A stretch of 64,000 bases of DNA from Nocardia sp. XZ_19_385 (lineage in GTDB: Bacteria > Actinomycetota > Actinomycetes > Mycobacteriales > Mycobacteriaceae). Under the pieces are notes generated by a model that ran no database searches, had not been told where the DNA came from, and saw only the letters and a list, made by a program, of their open reading frames with translations. Shown here piece after piece: positions 50,922 through 60,166 of the stretch (the first letter of the stretch is position 1; every line of letters begins with the position of its first letter). Made by a program: the position numbers and the translations under genes. Location of the stretch: NCBI RefSeq assembly GCF_015355755.1, contig NZ_JACVEE010000003.1, forward strand, positions 558,001-622,000. The letters are read 5' to 3'.

Positions 50922-50952
50922 ACTGGTAGATAGTAACGCTGACTACCAGTAC
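50922..50952. promoter_or_regulatory. probable PadR operator
   Basis: TACTGGTAG (50922-50930) and CTACCAGTA (50944-50952) are exact reverse complements with a 13-base spacer. GTTACT and AGTAAC form a second nested pair. The site lies between the PadR and NUDIX genes. Confidence 0.65.
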
Positions 50953-51000
50953 ATAGCAACACTTATTAGTGAAGTGCGAGTTGGGTGGGAAAGTTCGGGG

Positions 51001-51507
51001 ATGAGCTTCAGGTTGGCGGCCTACGCCGTGTGCATCGAGAACGGGCGGGTGCTGGTCGCTCATCACGTACCGGATGAGGGGGAGCCGAATTGGACTCTTC
51101 CGGGCGGCCGGGTCGAGCATGCGGAGGATCCGTTCGACGCGGTGCTCCGGGAGCTCGCTGAGGAAACGGGTTGCCACGGAGTGGTCGAGCGCCTGCTCGG
51201 CGTGGATTCGCGGGTGATCCCCGCGGATGTCGCGCACGCCGGAGTCGAGCACCAGAACGTCGGGATCTTCTACCAGGTCCGGGTCACCGGTGGTCGACTG
51301 CGGCCGGAGCCCAATGGTGCGACTGCCGAGTCGATTTGGACGCCGATCGCCGAAGTCGCCCGTCTGCGCCGGTCATCTCTGGTCGACGTCGGGCTGGTTT
51401 GGCCGTGCAGCTCCCGGCAACCGGCCACGTCAGTGCTGTTCCGGTCGGTGGATTGCTGCAGCACTGAGGCCATGGGCGTTATGGTCGGCGGATGCGGATC
51501 GACCTGA
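51001..51507 (+). CDS. NUDIX hydrolase
   Basis: The 168-residue protein has a full Nudix box, GGRVEHAEDPFDAVLRELAE followed by ETG, which holds the catalytic metal. It would hydrolyse a nucleoside-diphosphate-linked substrate; which one is unknown. The C-terminal 35 residues are atypical and Cys-rich, and the 3' end overlaps the VOC gene by 16 bp. Confidence 0.88.
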   Translation: MSFRLAAYAVCIENGRVLVAHHVPDEGEPNWTLPGGRVEHAEDPFDAVLRELAEETGCHGVVERLLGVDSRVIPADVAHAGVEHQNVGIFYQVRVTGGRLRPEPNGATAESIWTPIAEVARLRRSSLVDVGLVWPCSSRQPATSVLFRSVDCCSTEAMGVMVGGCGST

Positions 51508-51881
51508 TGACGATAATCGTGGCGGAGTACGACCCGGCGATCGCGTTCTTCGTCGACGTGCTCGGGTTCGAGTTGGTCGAGGACTCACCGGCTTTGACGA
51601 CCGATGGGCGGTCGAAGCGGTGGGTGGTGGTGCGGCCGCCGTTGGCGGAGACCGGCATTCTGCTGGCGCGGGCCGATGGGGGAGCGCAGGCGGAAGCGGT
51701 GGGGCGGCAAGTTGCGGGGCGGGTCGGGTTTTTTCTGCGGGTGGATGATTTCCAGGCCGCTTATGACCGGATGGCTTCCGCCGGTGTGGAATTCGTGGGC
51801 GCGCCGCGCAGTGAGGTCTACGGGCGGGTGGCGATCTTTTTGGATATCGCGGGGAATCGGTGGGACCTACTCGGTCCGTAG
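51492..51881 (+). CDS. VOC (glyoxalase/bleomycin-resistance fold) protein
   Basis: The 129-residue protein shows two beta-alpha-beta-beta-beta modules: IVAEYDPAIAFFVDVLGF and VDDFQAAYDRMASAGVEFVG, ending FLDIAGNRWDLLG. It resembles the YurT/YycE-like glyoxalases. Metal-dependent lyase, dioxygenase or drug-binding roles are possible. It overlaps the end of the NUDIX gene and is likely co-expressed. Confidence 0.87.
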   Translation: MRIDLMTIIVAEYDPAIAFFVDVLGFELVEDSPALTTDGRSKRWVVVRPPLAETGILLARADGGAQAEAVGRQVAGRVGFFLRVDDFQAAYDRMASAGVEFVGAPRSEVYGRVAIFLDIAGNRWDLLGP

Positions 51882-51928
51882 GCCCCACCGGCACACGACT
51901 ATTGGGCTGATCCCCAATCGCTTGTCGC

Positions 51929-53860
51929 TCAGGCCCGTTCGAAAACGCTTGCGTCTTCCAGCATCGCGGCCCGGAGCATGCCCTCGGGCACGCCGAGTGC
52001 CTCGATCATCGTGAGCGCGTTCGGGCGCAAACGGTCGACCAGTTCGTTCATGCCGCGCCGCACCGCCTTCGCCCGCTCGACGGACATGAATCGGTGCATG
52101 ATGAACCAGGCGGTGTGCTCCTCCAGCAGCGAGTACACGTAGAGGTCGCAGACGTCCTCGGCCAGCGCCCGGGCTTCCGGATCCTCGATGTCGGCGATGC
52201 CGTCGATGAACGCCTCCAGCACCAGCCGGTCGATGTGCGCCGTGCCGGCCGTGAGGATGTGGTCCTGCGCGTTGTTGAACGCCTCGAACGGCCCGGTTTC
52301 CTTGGCGCGGGCCCGAAGCCGGTGTGCCGCGGTGCGCACGAGGTAATCCTCGCGGTCGGCGAACAACTTCAGCTGCACCGAGCGCCGGGACAGGTCGGCC
52401 TCGTCGATGCTCTCCCCGTTGCGGTCGCTCAGGGTCTGGATCATCTGCCGAACCCCGGAGCGCTTGCGCACCACGTCACCGGCCATGGTGGCGGCGAACC
52501 GCACCCAGCCGAGCGCGTCGAGATCGCGGACCTCATCGGAGTAGGAGGTGAGCAGTTCCTTGGCCACCAACTGGGTCAGCACCACGTTGTCACCTTCGAA
52601 GGTGGTGAACACGTCGGTGTCGGCCTTCAAGGTCACCAGCCGGTTCTCGGTGAGATAGCCTGCGCCGCCGCAGGCTTCGCGGCATTCCTGGATGGCGCGG
52701 GTGGCGTGCCGGGTCTGGGCGACCTTGAGGCCGGCGGCGCGCTTCTCCAGGGCCCGCTGGGCGCTGGGATCGAGGTCCTGCCCGGTCTGCACCAGATGCA
52801 TCCGGCGCACCAGATCGTTCTGCGCGAACGCCAACGCCCACGACTTCGCGACCAACGGCAGCAACCGGCGCTGATGACTGCGGTAGTCCATCAGCACGGT
52901 TTCTTCGCCGCTGTCGGGATCGGCGAACTGGCGGCGCTTCTCCGCGTACCGGACCGCGATGCTCAGTGCGACACGCGCCCCGGCTGCCGCGGCGCCGCCG
53001 ACACTGACGCGTCCGCGCACGAGCGTGCCCAGCGTGGTGAAAAACCGGCGGCTCGGGTTCTCGATCTCGGAGGTGTATGTCCCGTCGGGGGCGACATCGG
53101 CGTACCGATTCAGCAGGTTCTCGCGCGGGATCCGGACCTGGTCGAACACGATGCGCCCGTTGTCGACGCCGGGCAGCCCGCCCTTGAGCCCGTCGTCATA
53201 GGTGGTGACACCCGGCAGATCCGCGCCGTGCTCGTCGCGGATCGGCACCAGCAGGCAGTGCACGCCCCGGTTCTCGCCATCGGTGATCAACTGCGCGAAA
53301 ACCGCGGCCATCCGGGCATGTTCGGCCGCGCCGCCGATGTAGTCCTTGCGCGCCGACGGCGTCGGGGTGTGGATCACGAATTCCTGGGTGGCCGGATCGT
53401 AGGTCGCGGTGGTCTCGAGGTTGGCCACGTCGCTGCCGTGCCCGGATTCGGTCATCGCGAAGCAGCCGAGCAGATCGAGCGAGAGCAGCCGGGTGATGTG
53501 GTCACGGTGGCGTTCGGTGCCGAGGTTCTCCACCGCTCCGCCGAAAAGCCCCCACTGCACACCGGCTTTCACCCACAGCGACAGATCGGCGTAGGCCAGC
53601 ATCTCCAGGCCGGTGACCGCCGCGCCGGGCTCGCTGGTGCCGCCGTTCTCCCGCCGGAAACCCCGCTCCGCCAAACCCATCCCCGCGATGACCTTCATCT
53701 GGTCGAGCACGCGGGCGCGAGCGGCCTTGTAATCGAGGTAGGGGTCGCCGGTGAACCGGTCGTCGGCGAGCTGGAGCCGGGCTTCTTCCCGCACCGCTGC
53801 CCAGGGCCCGTCCAGGGCCGCGCGTAGGTGATCTGCCGTCTTAGAGCCACCGTCAGTCAT
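51929..53860 (-). CDS. acyl-CoA oxidase/dehydrogenase
   Basis: The 643-residue protein has the long acyl-CoA oxidase layout. FAMTESGHGSDVANLET binds FAD and substrate, CREACGGAGYLTENRL marks the C-terminal helical domain, and TFEGDNVVLTQ carries the catalytic glutamate. It would form trans-2-enoyl-CoA from fatty acyl-CoA, using oxygen or an electron carrier. Beta-oxidation of alkane-derived fatty acids fits the alkB operon in the same window. The next gene upstream is a divergent TetR. Confidence 0.9.
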   Translation of the reverse strand: MTDGGSKTADHLRAALDGPWAAVREEARLQLADDRFTGDPYLDYKAARARVLDQMKVIAGMGLAERGFRRENGGTSEPGAAVTGLEMLAYADLSLWVKAGVQWGLFGGAVENLGTERHRDHITRLLSLDLLGCFAMTESGHGSDVANLETTATYDPATQEFVIHTPTPSARKDYIGGAAEHARMAAVFAQLITDGENRGVHCLLVPIRDEHGADLPGVTTYDDGLKGGLPGVDNGRIVFDQVRIPRENLLNRYADVAPDGTYTSEIENPSRRFFTTLGTLVRGRVSVGGAAAAGARVALSIAVRYAEKRRQFADPDSGEETVLMDYRSHQRRLLPLVAKSWALAFAQNDLVRRMHLVQTGQDLDPSAQRALEKRAAGLKVAQTRHATRAIQECREACGGAGYLTENRLVTLKADTDVFTTFEGDNVVLTQLVAKELLTSYSDEVRDLDALGWVRFAATMAGDVVRKRSGVRQMIQTLSDRNGESIDEADLSRRSVQLKLFADREDYLVRTAAHRLRARAKETGPFEAFNNAQDHILTAGTAHIDRLVLEAFIDGIADIEDPEARALAEDVCDLYVYSLLEEHTAWFIMHRFMSVERAKAVRRGMNELVDRLRPNALTMIEALGVPEGMLRAAMLEDASVFERA

Positions 53861-53917
53861 GTCTCCGACATTAGCCCCGCCCGCCGGAAGTAACCGTCAT
53901 GAAACCCTTGTCACACC

Positions 53918-53953
53918 TTGAACGCGCGTTTAGTATATTGAACATGTGTTTAA
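53918..53953. promoter_or_regulatory. two tandem 16-bp operators around a -10 box
   Basis: TTGAACGCGCGTTTAG (53918-53933) and TTGAACATGTGTTTAA (53938-53953) are near-identical, near-palindromic sites 20 bp apart. TAGTAT (53931-53936) between them is a likely -10, and the second site covers the GTG start of the TetR gene at 53946, so autorepression is expected. Confidence 0.7.
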
Positions 53954-54623
53954 CCAACAGCCCCTTCCGCAAGGATCCACCTCGCCGGTAAAGGTCTCGG
54001 ACCTGTCGACCGCGGCCCGCATCCGCGATGCCGCGATCGGGATATTCGGCGAGAACGGCTTCACCGTCGGCGTCCGCGCGATCGCCGCCGCGGCCGGTGT
54101 CTCACCCGGGTTGGTGAACCACCACTTCGGCTCCAAAGAGGGCCTGCGCGCCGCCTGCGACGAGCGGGTGCTGCAGCTGATCCGGGACAAGAAGATTCAG
54201 ACGATCAAAGCCGACAACCTCGGCAAGGGCATGTTGGCCGCGCTGGCCGAGATCGAGGAATACGGCTCGCTGGTGGCGTACATGGTGCGCAGCCTGCAGG
54301 CCGGCGGCCCGCTCGCCGAATCTCTGTTCGAGCACATGGTTTCCGATGCCGAGTCCTACATCCAGGCCGGAGTCGAGGCGGGCGCCATCAAACCCAGCCG
54401 CGACCCCGCCGCCCGCGCCAGATACCTGATGCTGCTCAATGTCGGCGCCACCGTGCTCTGGATGCAGATGCGCGAGCAGCGCGACGGAAAGCTCGACTAC
54501 CGCAATGCAATTCGTGATCTCACCGAAGAGCTCACGCCACCCGCCCTCGAGTTCTACACCCAGGGCCTGCTCACCGACCCCACCCTGCTGGAGACGGTGC
54601 TACCACCTGATACCGATAAATAG
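53946..54623 (+). CDS. TetR-family regulator of the adjacent ABC exporter
   Basis: The 225-residue protein has a TetR helix-turn-helix (about 22-68; [20 protein letters not shown]) and a TetR_C domain of the ABC-exporter-linked type. GTG 53946 lies about ten bases after a -10-like TAGTAT, so the mRNA is nearly leaderless. It leads an operon with an ABC ATPase (8-bp gap) and permease, and very likely represses it. Confidence 0.9.
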   Translation: MFNQQPLPQGSTSPVKVSDLSTAARIRDAAIGIFGENGFTVGVRAIAAAAGVSPGLVNHHFGSKEGLRAACDERVLQLIRDKKIQTIKADNLGKGMLAALAEIEEYGSLVAYMVRSLQAGGPLAESLFEHMVSDAESYIQAGVEAGAIKPSRDPAARARYLMLLNVGATVLWMQMREQRDGKLDYRNAIRDLTEELTPPALEFYTQGLLTDPTLLETVLPPDTDK

Positions 54624-54631
54624 GAGGACCG

Positions 54632-55555
54632 ATGTCCGAGGTCATCGAAGTCCACGATCTGGTCAAGACCTTCGGTCACGTCACCGCCCTCGACGGCCTG
54701 AATCTCGCGGTCGCCGAGGGCGAAATCCACGGCTTCCTCGGCCCCAACGGGGCGGGCAAGTCGACCACCATCCGCGTTCTGCTCGGCATTCTGCGCGCCA
54801 CGTCCGGTCGCGCCGCGCTCTTCGGCCGGGATCCGTGGTCCGACGCGGTCGGGCTGCACCGCGAACTCGCTTATGTCCCAGGCGATGTCACGCTGTGGCC
54901 GTCGCTGTCGGGCGGTGAGACCATCGACCTGATGGCCCGCATGCGCGGGGGCATCAACACCGAGCGCCGGGCGGAACTGATCGAACGCTTCGATCTGGAT
55001 CCGCGCAAGAAGGCGCGCACCTACTCGAAAGGCAACCGGCAGAAGGTCGCTCTCATCTCCGCGCTGGCCTCCGATGTCCGGCTGCTGCTGCTCGACGAAC
55101 CCACCTCGGGCCTGGATCCGTTGATGGAGCAGGTTTTCCGGGAGTGCGTGCGCGAGGCGAACGAACGCGGTGTGACGGTGCTGCTGTCCAGCCACATCCT
55201 CTCCGAGGTCGAGGCCCTGTGTGACCGGGTGACCATCATCCGCGCCGGGCAGACCGTGGAGAGCGGCTCGCTCTCGGACATGCGGCACCTGTCGCGCACC
55301 GCCATCACCGCCGAATTGCTCGGCGACCCAGGCGATCTCAGCCGCATCGCCGGTGTCGAGGACATCGAGCGCGACGGTTCGATGTTGCGCTGCCAAGTCG
55401 ACGGTGAACACCTGGGGGAGCTGATCCGGGTGCTCGGCGATACCGGCGTGCGCAGTCTCACCAGCGCGCCGCCCACGCTGGAGGAGCTGTTCATGCGGCA
55501 CTATCACGTCGACGGCGAAGCCCCGGCGGCACGCGCGAAGGTGCGTGCGTCATGA
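54632..55555 (+). CDS. ABC transporter ATP-binding protein (drug-efflux type)
   Basis: The 307-residue ATPase has Walker [10 protein letters not shown], a signature sequence YSKGNRQKV and Walker [14 protein letters not shown], then a C-terminal extension typical of DrrA-like exporters. It pairs with the permease encoded next; the stop overlaps the permease ATG (ATGA). AGGAGG precedes its ATG. Its substrate is probably a hydrophobic drug or lipid. Confidence 0.93.
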   Translation: MSEVIEVHDLVKTFGHVTALDGLNLAVAEGEIHGFLGPNGAGKSTTIRVLLGILRATSGRAALFGRDPWSDAVGLHRELAYVPGDVTLWPSLSGGETIDLMARMRGGINTERRAELIERFDLDPRKKARTYSKGNRQKVALISALASDVRLLLLDEPTSGLDPLMEQVFRECVREANERGVTVLLSSHILSEVEALCDRVTIIRAGQTVESGSLSDMRHLSRTAITAELLGDPGDLSRIAGVEDIERDGSMLRCQVDGEHLGELIRVLGDTGVRSLTSAPPTLEELFMRHYHVDGEAPAARAKVRAS

Positions 55556-57183
55556 CCACAGCAGTCGTCGAACCCGGCTATGCGGCAACGGCTTTCGGCA
55601 AGTCCTCGGATTTCGCCGGTACCGGCCAGTTGTTGCGGCTGTTCCTGCGCCGTGACCGCATCGTCCTACCGTTGTGGGTGCTGCTGCTCGGGCTGATGCC
55701 CGCCTTGCAGGTCCTCAGCATGAAAGACCTGTACACCACGCAGGCTCAACTGGACCAGTTCGCCAAGACCACGGCGGAAAGCCCGGCGCTGATCGCTATG
55801 TACGGGCCGGTGTTCGGCACCTCGCTCGGCTCGATCGGCACCTGGAAAGCCGGGGCGATGTTCACGATGATCGCCATCGCGACCATCCTCACCGTCATCC
55901 GGCACACCCGGGTGGAGGAGGAGACCGGGCGCGCGGAACTGGTGGGCGCCACCAGCATCGGCCGCTTCGCCGGCCTCACCGCCGCCTTGATCATGACCTT
56001 CGGTGGCGCGCTCGGCGTCGGAATCATCTGCGCCGCAACGCTGTACGGCAGCGACCTGCCCGCCGCTGGTTCGCTGGCGTGGGGTGCGGCGTACGCGGTC
56101 TCCGGGATGGTCTGGGCGGCGGTGGCCGCGGTCGCGGCGCAGGTGAGCGCGGGGGCCCGGGTCGCCCGCGGCGTGGCCTTCGGCGCACTGGGCGCGGCCT
56201 TCGCGTTGCGCGCGGTCGGCGATGCCGGAAACGGTGTGCTGTCCTGGTTTTCGCCGGTCGGGTGGTGTCTGCAGATCCGCCCGTACGCGCAGGAACGGTG
56301 GTGGGTGCTGATCCCGTTGCTCGCGGTGGCGGCGCTGGGCACGATCGCCGCCTACGTGCTGCTGCGCAACCGCGACACCGGATCCGGTCTCCTCGCCGAG
56401 CGTCCCGGCCCGCCCGCCGCGGCACCGGCGCTCTCCGGTCCGGCCGGGCTGGCGTGGCGTCTGCAGCGGGGTTCGCTGGTGGCCTGGGCGGTCGGGTTCG
56501 TGCTCTACGGCATGCTCATCGGCGGCGCGATCAACAGCGTCGGCGACATGCTCAACGAGAACCAAACGATCCGCGACCTGATGGAACGCATGGGCGGCTC
56601 GGAGATCCTGGAGAACTCCTTCGTCACCTACGCCCTCACCATGCTCGCGATCGCCGCGTCCGCCTACTCCATCTCCGCGACGCTGCGCCTGCACGACGAG
56701 GAAGCCAGTGCCCGCGCCGAATCCACGCTCGCCGGCGCGGTCGGCCGCACCCGATACGCGTTGAGCCACATCGCTTTCGCGCTGCTCGGCCCGGCGGCGA
56801 TCCTGCTGGCCGCAGGTGCGGCCATCGGCATCGTCTGGGGCGCCACGGCGGGGGACATGGGCAAGTTGCCCGAATCCCTCGGCGCCGCAGCGGTTCAGGT
56901 GCCCGCGGTATGGGTGGTAACCGGGATCGCGGTGGCGATCTACGGCCTCGCACCACGCTTCACTCCGGTGGCCTGGGGTGTGCTCAGCACCATGATCGCG
57001 CTGTTCATCGTCGGATCCCTGGACGGCCTCCCGCAATGGCTGGTCGACCTGGTCCCGTTCATCCACCCACCCAAGCTGCCAGGCGCGGCCGTCGAAGCCA
57101 CACCACTCCTCTGGCTCCTAGGCATCGCCGCCGCACTACTCGCTCTAGGCATCACCGCCTTCCGCCGCCGCGACCTCCGCTGA
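55552..57183 (+). CDS. ABC-2 type exporter permease
   Basis: The 543-residue protein has about twelve hydrophobic segments in two halves, with [20 protein letters not shown] and the matching [20 protein letters not shown] in the second half. This duplicated layout is that of polyketide/tetronasin-type exporter permeases of actinomycetes. It acts with the ATPase upstream under the TetR gene. Five tandem palindromic repeats begin eight bases after its stop. Confidence 0.9.
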   Translation: MTTAVVEPGYAATAFGKSSDFAGTGQLLRLFLRRDRIVLPLWVLLLGLMPALQVLSMKDLYTTQAQLDQFAKTTAESPALIAMYGPVFGTSLGSIGTWKAGAMFTMIAIATILTVIRHTRVEEETGRAELVGATSIGRFAGLTAALIMTFGGALGVGIICAATLYGSDLPAAGSLAWGAAYAVSGMVWAAVAAVAAQVSAGARVARGVAFGALGAAFALRAVGDAGNGVLSWFSPVGWCLQIRPYAQERWWVLIPLLAVAALGTIAAYVLLRNRDTGSGLLAERPGPPAAAPALSGPAGLAWRLQRGSLVAWAVGFVLYGMLIGGAINSVGDMLNENQTIRDLMERMGGSEILENSFVTYALTMLAIAASAYSISATLRLHDEEASARAESTLAGAVGRTRYALSHIAFALLGPAAILLAAGAAIGIVWGATAGDMGKLPESLGAAAVQVPAVWVVTGIAVAIYGLAPRFTPVAWGVLSTMIALFIVGSLDGLPQWLVDLVPFIHPPKLPGAAVEATPLLWLLGIAAALLALGITAFRRRDLR

Positions 57184-57190
57184 GCCCCAC

Positions 57191-57581
57191 AAGATCATCA
57201 GGCACTGGCGGCGGAAGCCACCCGGCCGACGCCGCCACAGATGCCTGGTGATCTTGAAGTTCACGAGCTACCAAGATCATCAGGCGTTGATGGCGGAGGC
57301 CACTCGACTGACGCAGCCATTAGTGCCTGGTGATCTGAAGGGCCTGAGCTGCCAAGATCATCAGGCGCTGAGGGCGGAGGCCACTCGACTGGCGCCGCCA
57401 CTGATGCCTGGTGATCTTGAAGGGCCCGAGTTACCAAGATCATCAGGCGTTGATGGCGGAGGCCACTCGACTGACGCCGCCACTGATGCCTGGTGATCTT
57501 GAATGGCCGAGCTAGCAAGATCATCAGGCTCTGAGGGCGGCATCGCGCGAGAGTGGTCCGCCGTCAGGGCCTGGTGATCAT
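57191..57581. repeat. tandem array of five palindromic repeat units
   Basis: Units start at 57191, 57273, 57354, 57436 and 57517, a period of 81-82 bp. Each ~65-bp unit begins AAGATCATCAGGC and ends GCCTGGTGATCTT (the second unit lost a T; the last ends GGTGATCA), with arms that pair over about 24 bases around a loop rich in GGCCACTCGACTG. Spacers of 16-18 bp read GAAGGGCC(C/T)GAG(C/T)T(A/G)CC or variants. The array fills the 405-bp space between two convergent genes and contains no gene. Confidence 0.9.
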
Positions 57582-57588
57582 GGGAGAG

Positions 57589-58446
57589 TCAGGGATTCAG
57601 GCCCAGTTTGCCGGCGAGTTTGGCCAGGTAGCCGCGCACCACGTCGGCGTCGCGATCGGGCATGCCGAACACCACCTCGGTTACGCCGAGGTCGGCCCAT
57701 TGGGCGAGCTGTTCGGGGTTGTGTGGGCCTGCCAGCGCGATGATCTGCGGTGACCCGGTGCGGCCTTGTTCCCGCCAGATCCGATGCAGCAGTTCGATTT
57801 TGCCGCTCAGTTCGCCCTCGGTGGGGGTGGTGATCCAGCCGTCGGCGTTCTTGGCCAGCCAGGTGAACGACTTCTCGCCGCCGGCCGCGCCCAGCAGCAC
57901 CGGGATGGTCTTCTGGACCGGCTTCGGCCAGGACCAGCTCGGTCCGAAGTTGACGAAATCGCCTGCGAAGCTTGCTTCTTCGGTGGTCCAGATGGCGCGC
58001 ATCGCGTCCAGGTGTTCGCGCAGCACGGTGCGGCGTTTGTTGGCGGGGACGCCGTGGTGGGCGAGTTCGTCGGTGTTCCAGCCGAAGCCGACGCCCAGGT
58101 TGACCCGGCCGCCGGACAGGAAGTCCAGCGAGGCAAGGGTTTTGGCGAGGGTGATCGGGTGATGTTCGGCGGGCAGCGCCACCGCGGTGGACAGGGTGAT
58201 CCGCTCGGTCACCGCGGCCGCCGTGGCCAGCGCGACCCAGGGGTCCAGGGTGCGCAGGTAGCGGTCGTCGGGGAGGGTGGCGTCGCCGGTGGTCGGGTGC
58301 GCCGCGGCACGCACCACCGGAATGTGGGTGTGTTCCGGAACATAGAACGAATCGAAACCGGCCCGCTCCGCGGTGGCCGCCGCATCCGCGGGGGTAATGC
58401 CCCGATCACTGGTGAACAACACAATTCCGTACCGCACCGCGCGCAC
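57589..58446 (-). CDS. LLM-class F420-dependent oxidoreductase
   Basis: The product has the bacterial luciferase-like fold: YGIVLFTSDRGITPADAAAT, FDSFYVPEHTHIP, RVNLGVGFGWNTDELAHHG and ADGWITTPT. It matches mycobacterial F420-dependent enzymes of the Rv2161c/TIGR03619 type, which use coenzyme F420 to reduce or oxidise unknown substrates. GTG 58446 has GGAG six bases upstream; ATG 58452 is immediately after that GGAG and less likely. Confidence 0.87.
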   Translation of the reverse strand: MRAVRYGIVLFTSDRGITPADAAATAERAGFDSFYVPEHTHIPVVRAAAHPTTGDATLPDDRYLRTLDPWVALATAAAVTERITLSTAVALPAEHHPITLAKTLASLDFLSGGRVNLGVGFGWNTDELAHHGVPANKRRTVLREHLDAMRAIWTTEEASFAGDFVNFGPSWSWPKPVQKTIPVLLGAAGGEKSFTWLAKNADGWITTPTEGELSGKIELLHRIWREQGRTGSPQIIALAGPHNPEQLAQWADLGVTEVVFGMPDRDADVVRGYLAKLAGKLGLNP

Positions 58447-58522
58447 TCCCATCTCCGAAACTGAAACAAGTTCTACCACGGTTGCCGTTTCGGGTCAGGG
58501 CCTTCGACTACCTTCGACGGTC

Positions 58523-60052
58523 ATGGGTTTGGATATGTCCTCGGGAGGAGAGGAATCAAGAGCAGCGGTCGACCAGCGCAGCTGGCGGAGCCGACTAAGG
58601 CCGCGCCGGGCGCATATTCCGATGGTGAGCCAGGCCGTCGGCGTCCTCGTCGGCGATCGGCAGGCCACCGTCGACACCATCGTGTCGGCGCCGGCGCCGC
58701 TGCAGCCGATCGATCTCAGCGACGACGCCCGGGTGGCCGAGGTGCTGGATCTGGCGGTGCGCGTCGGTGAGGTGGTGCTGGCTTCGGGCACCGGCGTGAT
58801 GGACACGACCAACCAGGTCCGGTTCATCGCCGCCACCTACGGACTGTCCCGCTGCGATGTCGATGTCACCTTCGACTCGATCCGCATCTGGGCCGACCGC
58901 GGCCCGATGCTGCCGCCGGCGAGCAGCATGCGCGTGGTGCGGCAGCGGGCGCTGGACTTCACCCGCCTGGCCGCGGTGGACCGGCTCACCCGCCGCATCC
59001 GTAATCAGGTGGTGCCGCCCGACGAAGCGCGCGCGGCCCTCGACGAAATCACCAGAGCCGCCCATCCTTACCACCGCTGGACCGCCACGCTGGGCTGGTC
59101 GCTGCTGGCCGCCTCGATCGCGGCACTGCTCGGTGGCAACCTGATCGTGGCCGCGGTGAGTTTCGCCGCCACCGCGGCGATCGACCGGACCAACCGGGTG
59201 CTCAACCGTTTCGGTCTGCCGTTCTTCTTCCAGCACATGGTGGGCGGCGCGATCGCGGCGACACCGGCGATCCTCCTGGCGACTTTCGCCGAACCACACG
59301 GTATTTCGGCGTCGCCGACCCTGGTCATCGCGGCGGGAATCACGGTGCTGCTCAGTGGTCTGCAACTGTTCGGCGCGGTCCAGGACGCGATCACCGGCGC
59401 GCCGATCACCGCCACCGCCCGCATGCTCGAGGTGATGATGATGACCGGCGGCATCGTCGCGGGCATCGCGATCGCGCTGCGGCTCGGTGAACAGATCGGG
59501 GCGACGGTGCCCGCGGTCGAGATGCTGTCCGGCCGCGATATCACCAACCTGCCGGTCAAGATCCTGGCCGGTGCGGTGGCGGCGCTGGCCTTCGCGCTCG
59601 CCTGTTATGCCGAGAAGCGTGCCCTGGCCGCGGCGGCGCTCGGCGGCGCGGCGGGCACCATCGTCTTCCTGCTGGTGCAGTACGCCGGGTTCGGTCCGGT
59701 GGTCTCCTCCGGTGTGGCCGCCACGGTCGTCGGTCTGGCCGGTGGTCTGATGGCCCGCCGCGCTTTGACGCCGCCGCTGGTCGTCGCGGTCGCGGGCATC
59801 ACTCCGCTGCTCCCGGGTCTGAGTGTCTACCGCGGGTTGTATGGATTGCTCAACGACCAGTTGATCGTCGGCTTGAACCAGCTGATCAACGCATTCGGCG
59901 TCAGCTGCGCCCTGGCCGCGGGTGTCACGCTCGGTGAATGGTTCGACCGGACGCAGTTGCGCCCGCAGATCCTGAAGCGGGCCGGCGCGCTCCGCCGGCC
60001 CATCATCGTGCGCCGTCCGCGCCGGATCCGACGCGGGCATTCCGCCCATTGA
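58523..60052 (+). CDS. threonine/serine exporter, ThrE family
   Basis: The 509-residue protein has a soluble N-terminal hydrolase-like ThrE domain (about 60-235; VLASGTGVMDTTNQVRFIA) and about ten C-terminal transmembrane helices. This is the layout of Corynebacterium ThrE, which exports threonine and serine. The start is ATG 58523 or 58535; neither has a strong ribosome site. It stands alone. Confidence 0.88.
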   Translation: MGLDMSSGGEESRAAVDQRSWRSRLRPRRAHIPMVSQAVGVLVGDRQATVDTIVSAPAPLQPIDLSDDARVAEVLDLAVRVGEVVLASGTGVMDTTNQVRFIAATYGLSRCDVDVTFDSIRIWADRGPMLPPASSMRVVRQRALDFTRLAAVDRLTRRIRNQVVPPDEARAALDEITRAAHPYHRWTATLGWSLLAASIAALLGGNLIVAAVSFAATAAIDRTNRVLNRFGLPFFFQHMVGGAIAATPAILLATFAEPHGISASPTLVIAAGITVLLSGLQLFGAVQDAITGAPITATARMLEVMMMTGGIVAGIAIALRLGEQIGATVPAVEMLSGRDITNLPVKILAGAVAALAFALACYAEKRALAAAALGGAAGTIVFLLVQYAGFGPVVSSGVAATVVGLAGGLMARRALTPPLVVAVAGITPLLPGLSVYRGLYGLLNDQLIVGLNQLINAFGVSCALAAGVTLGEWFDRTQLRPQILKRAGALRRPIIVRRPRRIRRGHSAH

Positions 60053-60109
60053 TCGAACGGATTCCACCGAAAGTTGGATATCGGGGAGCGCGCCGAGTCG
60101 GTATGGTCA

Positions 60110-60128
60110 AGTAGTTAGGGTAACCAAA
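60110..60128 (+). promoter_or_regulatory. DtxR/IdeR-like iron box before heme oxygenase
   Basis: AGTAGTTAGGGTAACCAAA agrees with about 13 of 19 positions of the IdeR consensus, including TTAGGGTAACC, which differs from the core at one base. It lies about 40 bp before the heme oxygenase start, as expected for iron-repressed control. Confidence 0.55.
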
Positions 60129-60166
60129 GTCGGTTGCCGAGAAGCAGGTGATCGGTGAGGTGGCTC

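Noticed and set aside
52094..53827. 577-codon plus-strand frame opposite the acyl-CoA oxidase
   Set aside because: The minus-strand oxidase is certain, and the antisense frame is a GC-rich shadow with no domain.
57248..57543. Open frames of 60-87 codons on both strands within the tandem repeats
   Set aside because: They only read through the repeated DNA (periodic DHQAL/ATRL peptides); the palindromic structure explains them.
58595..60067. 490-codon minus-strand frame opposite ThrE
   Set aside because: It is dominated by Arg, Asp, His and Gln as antisense of hydrophobic codons; ThrE is the real gene.
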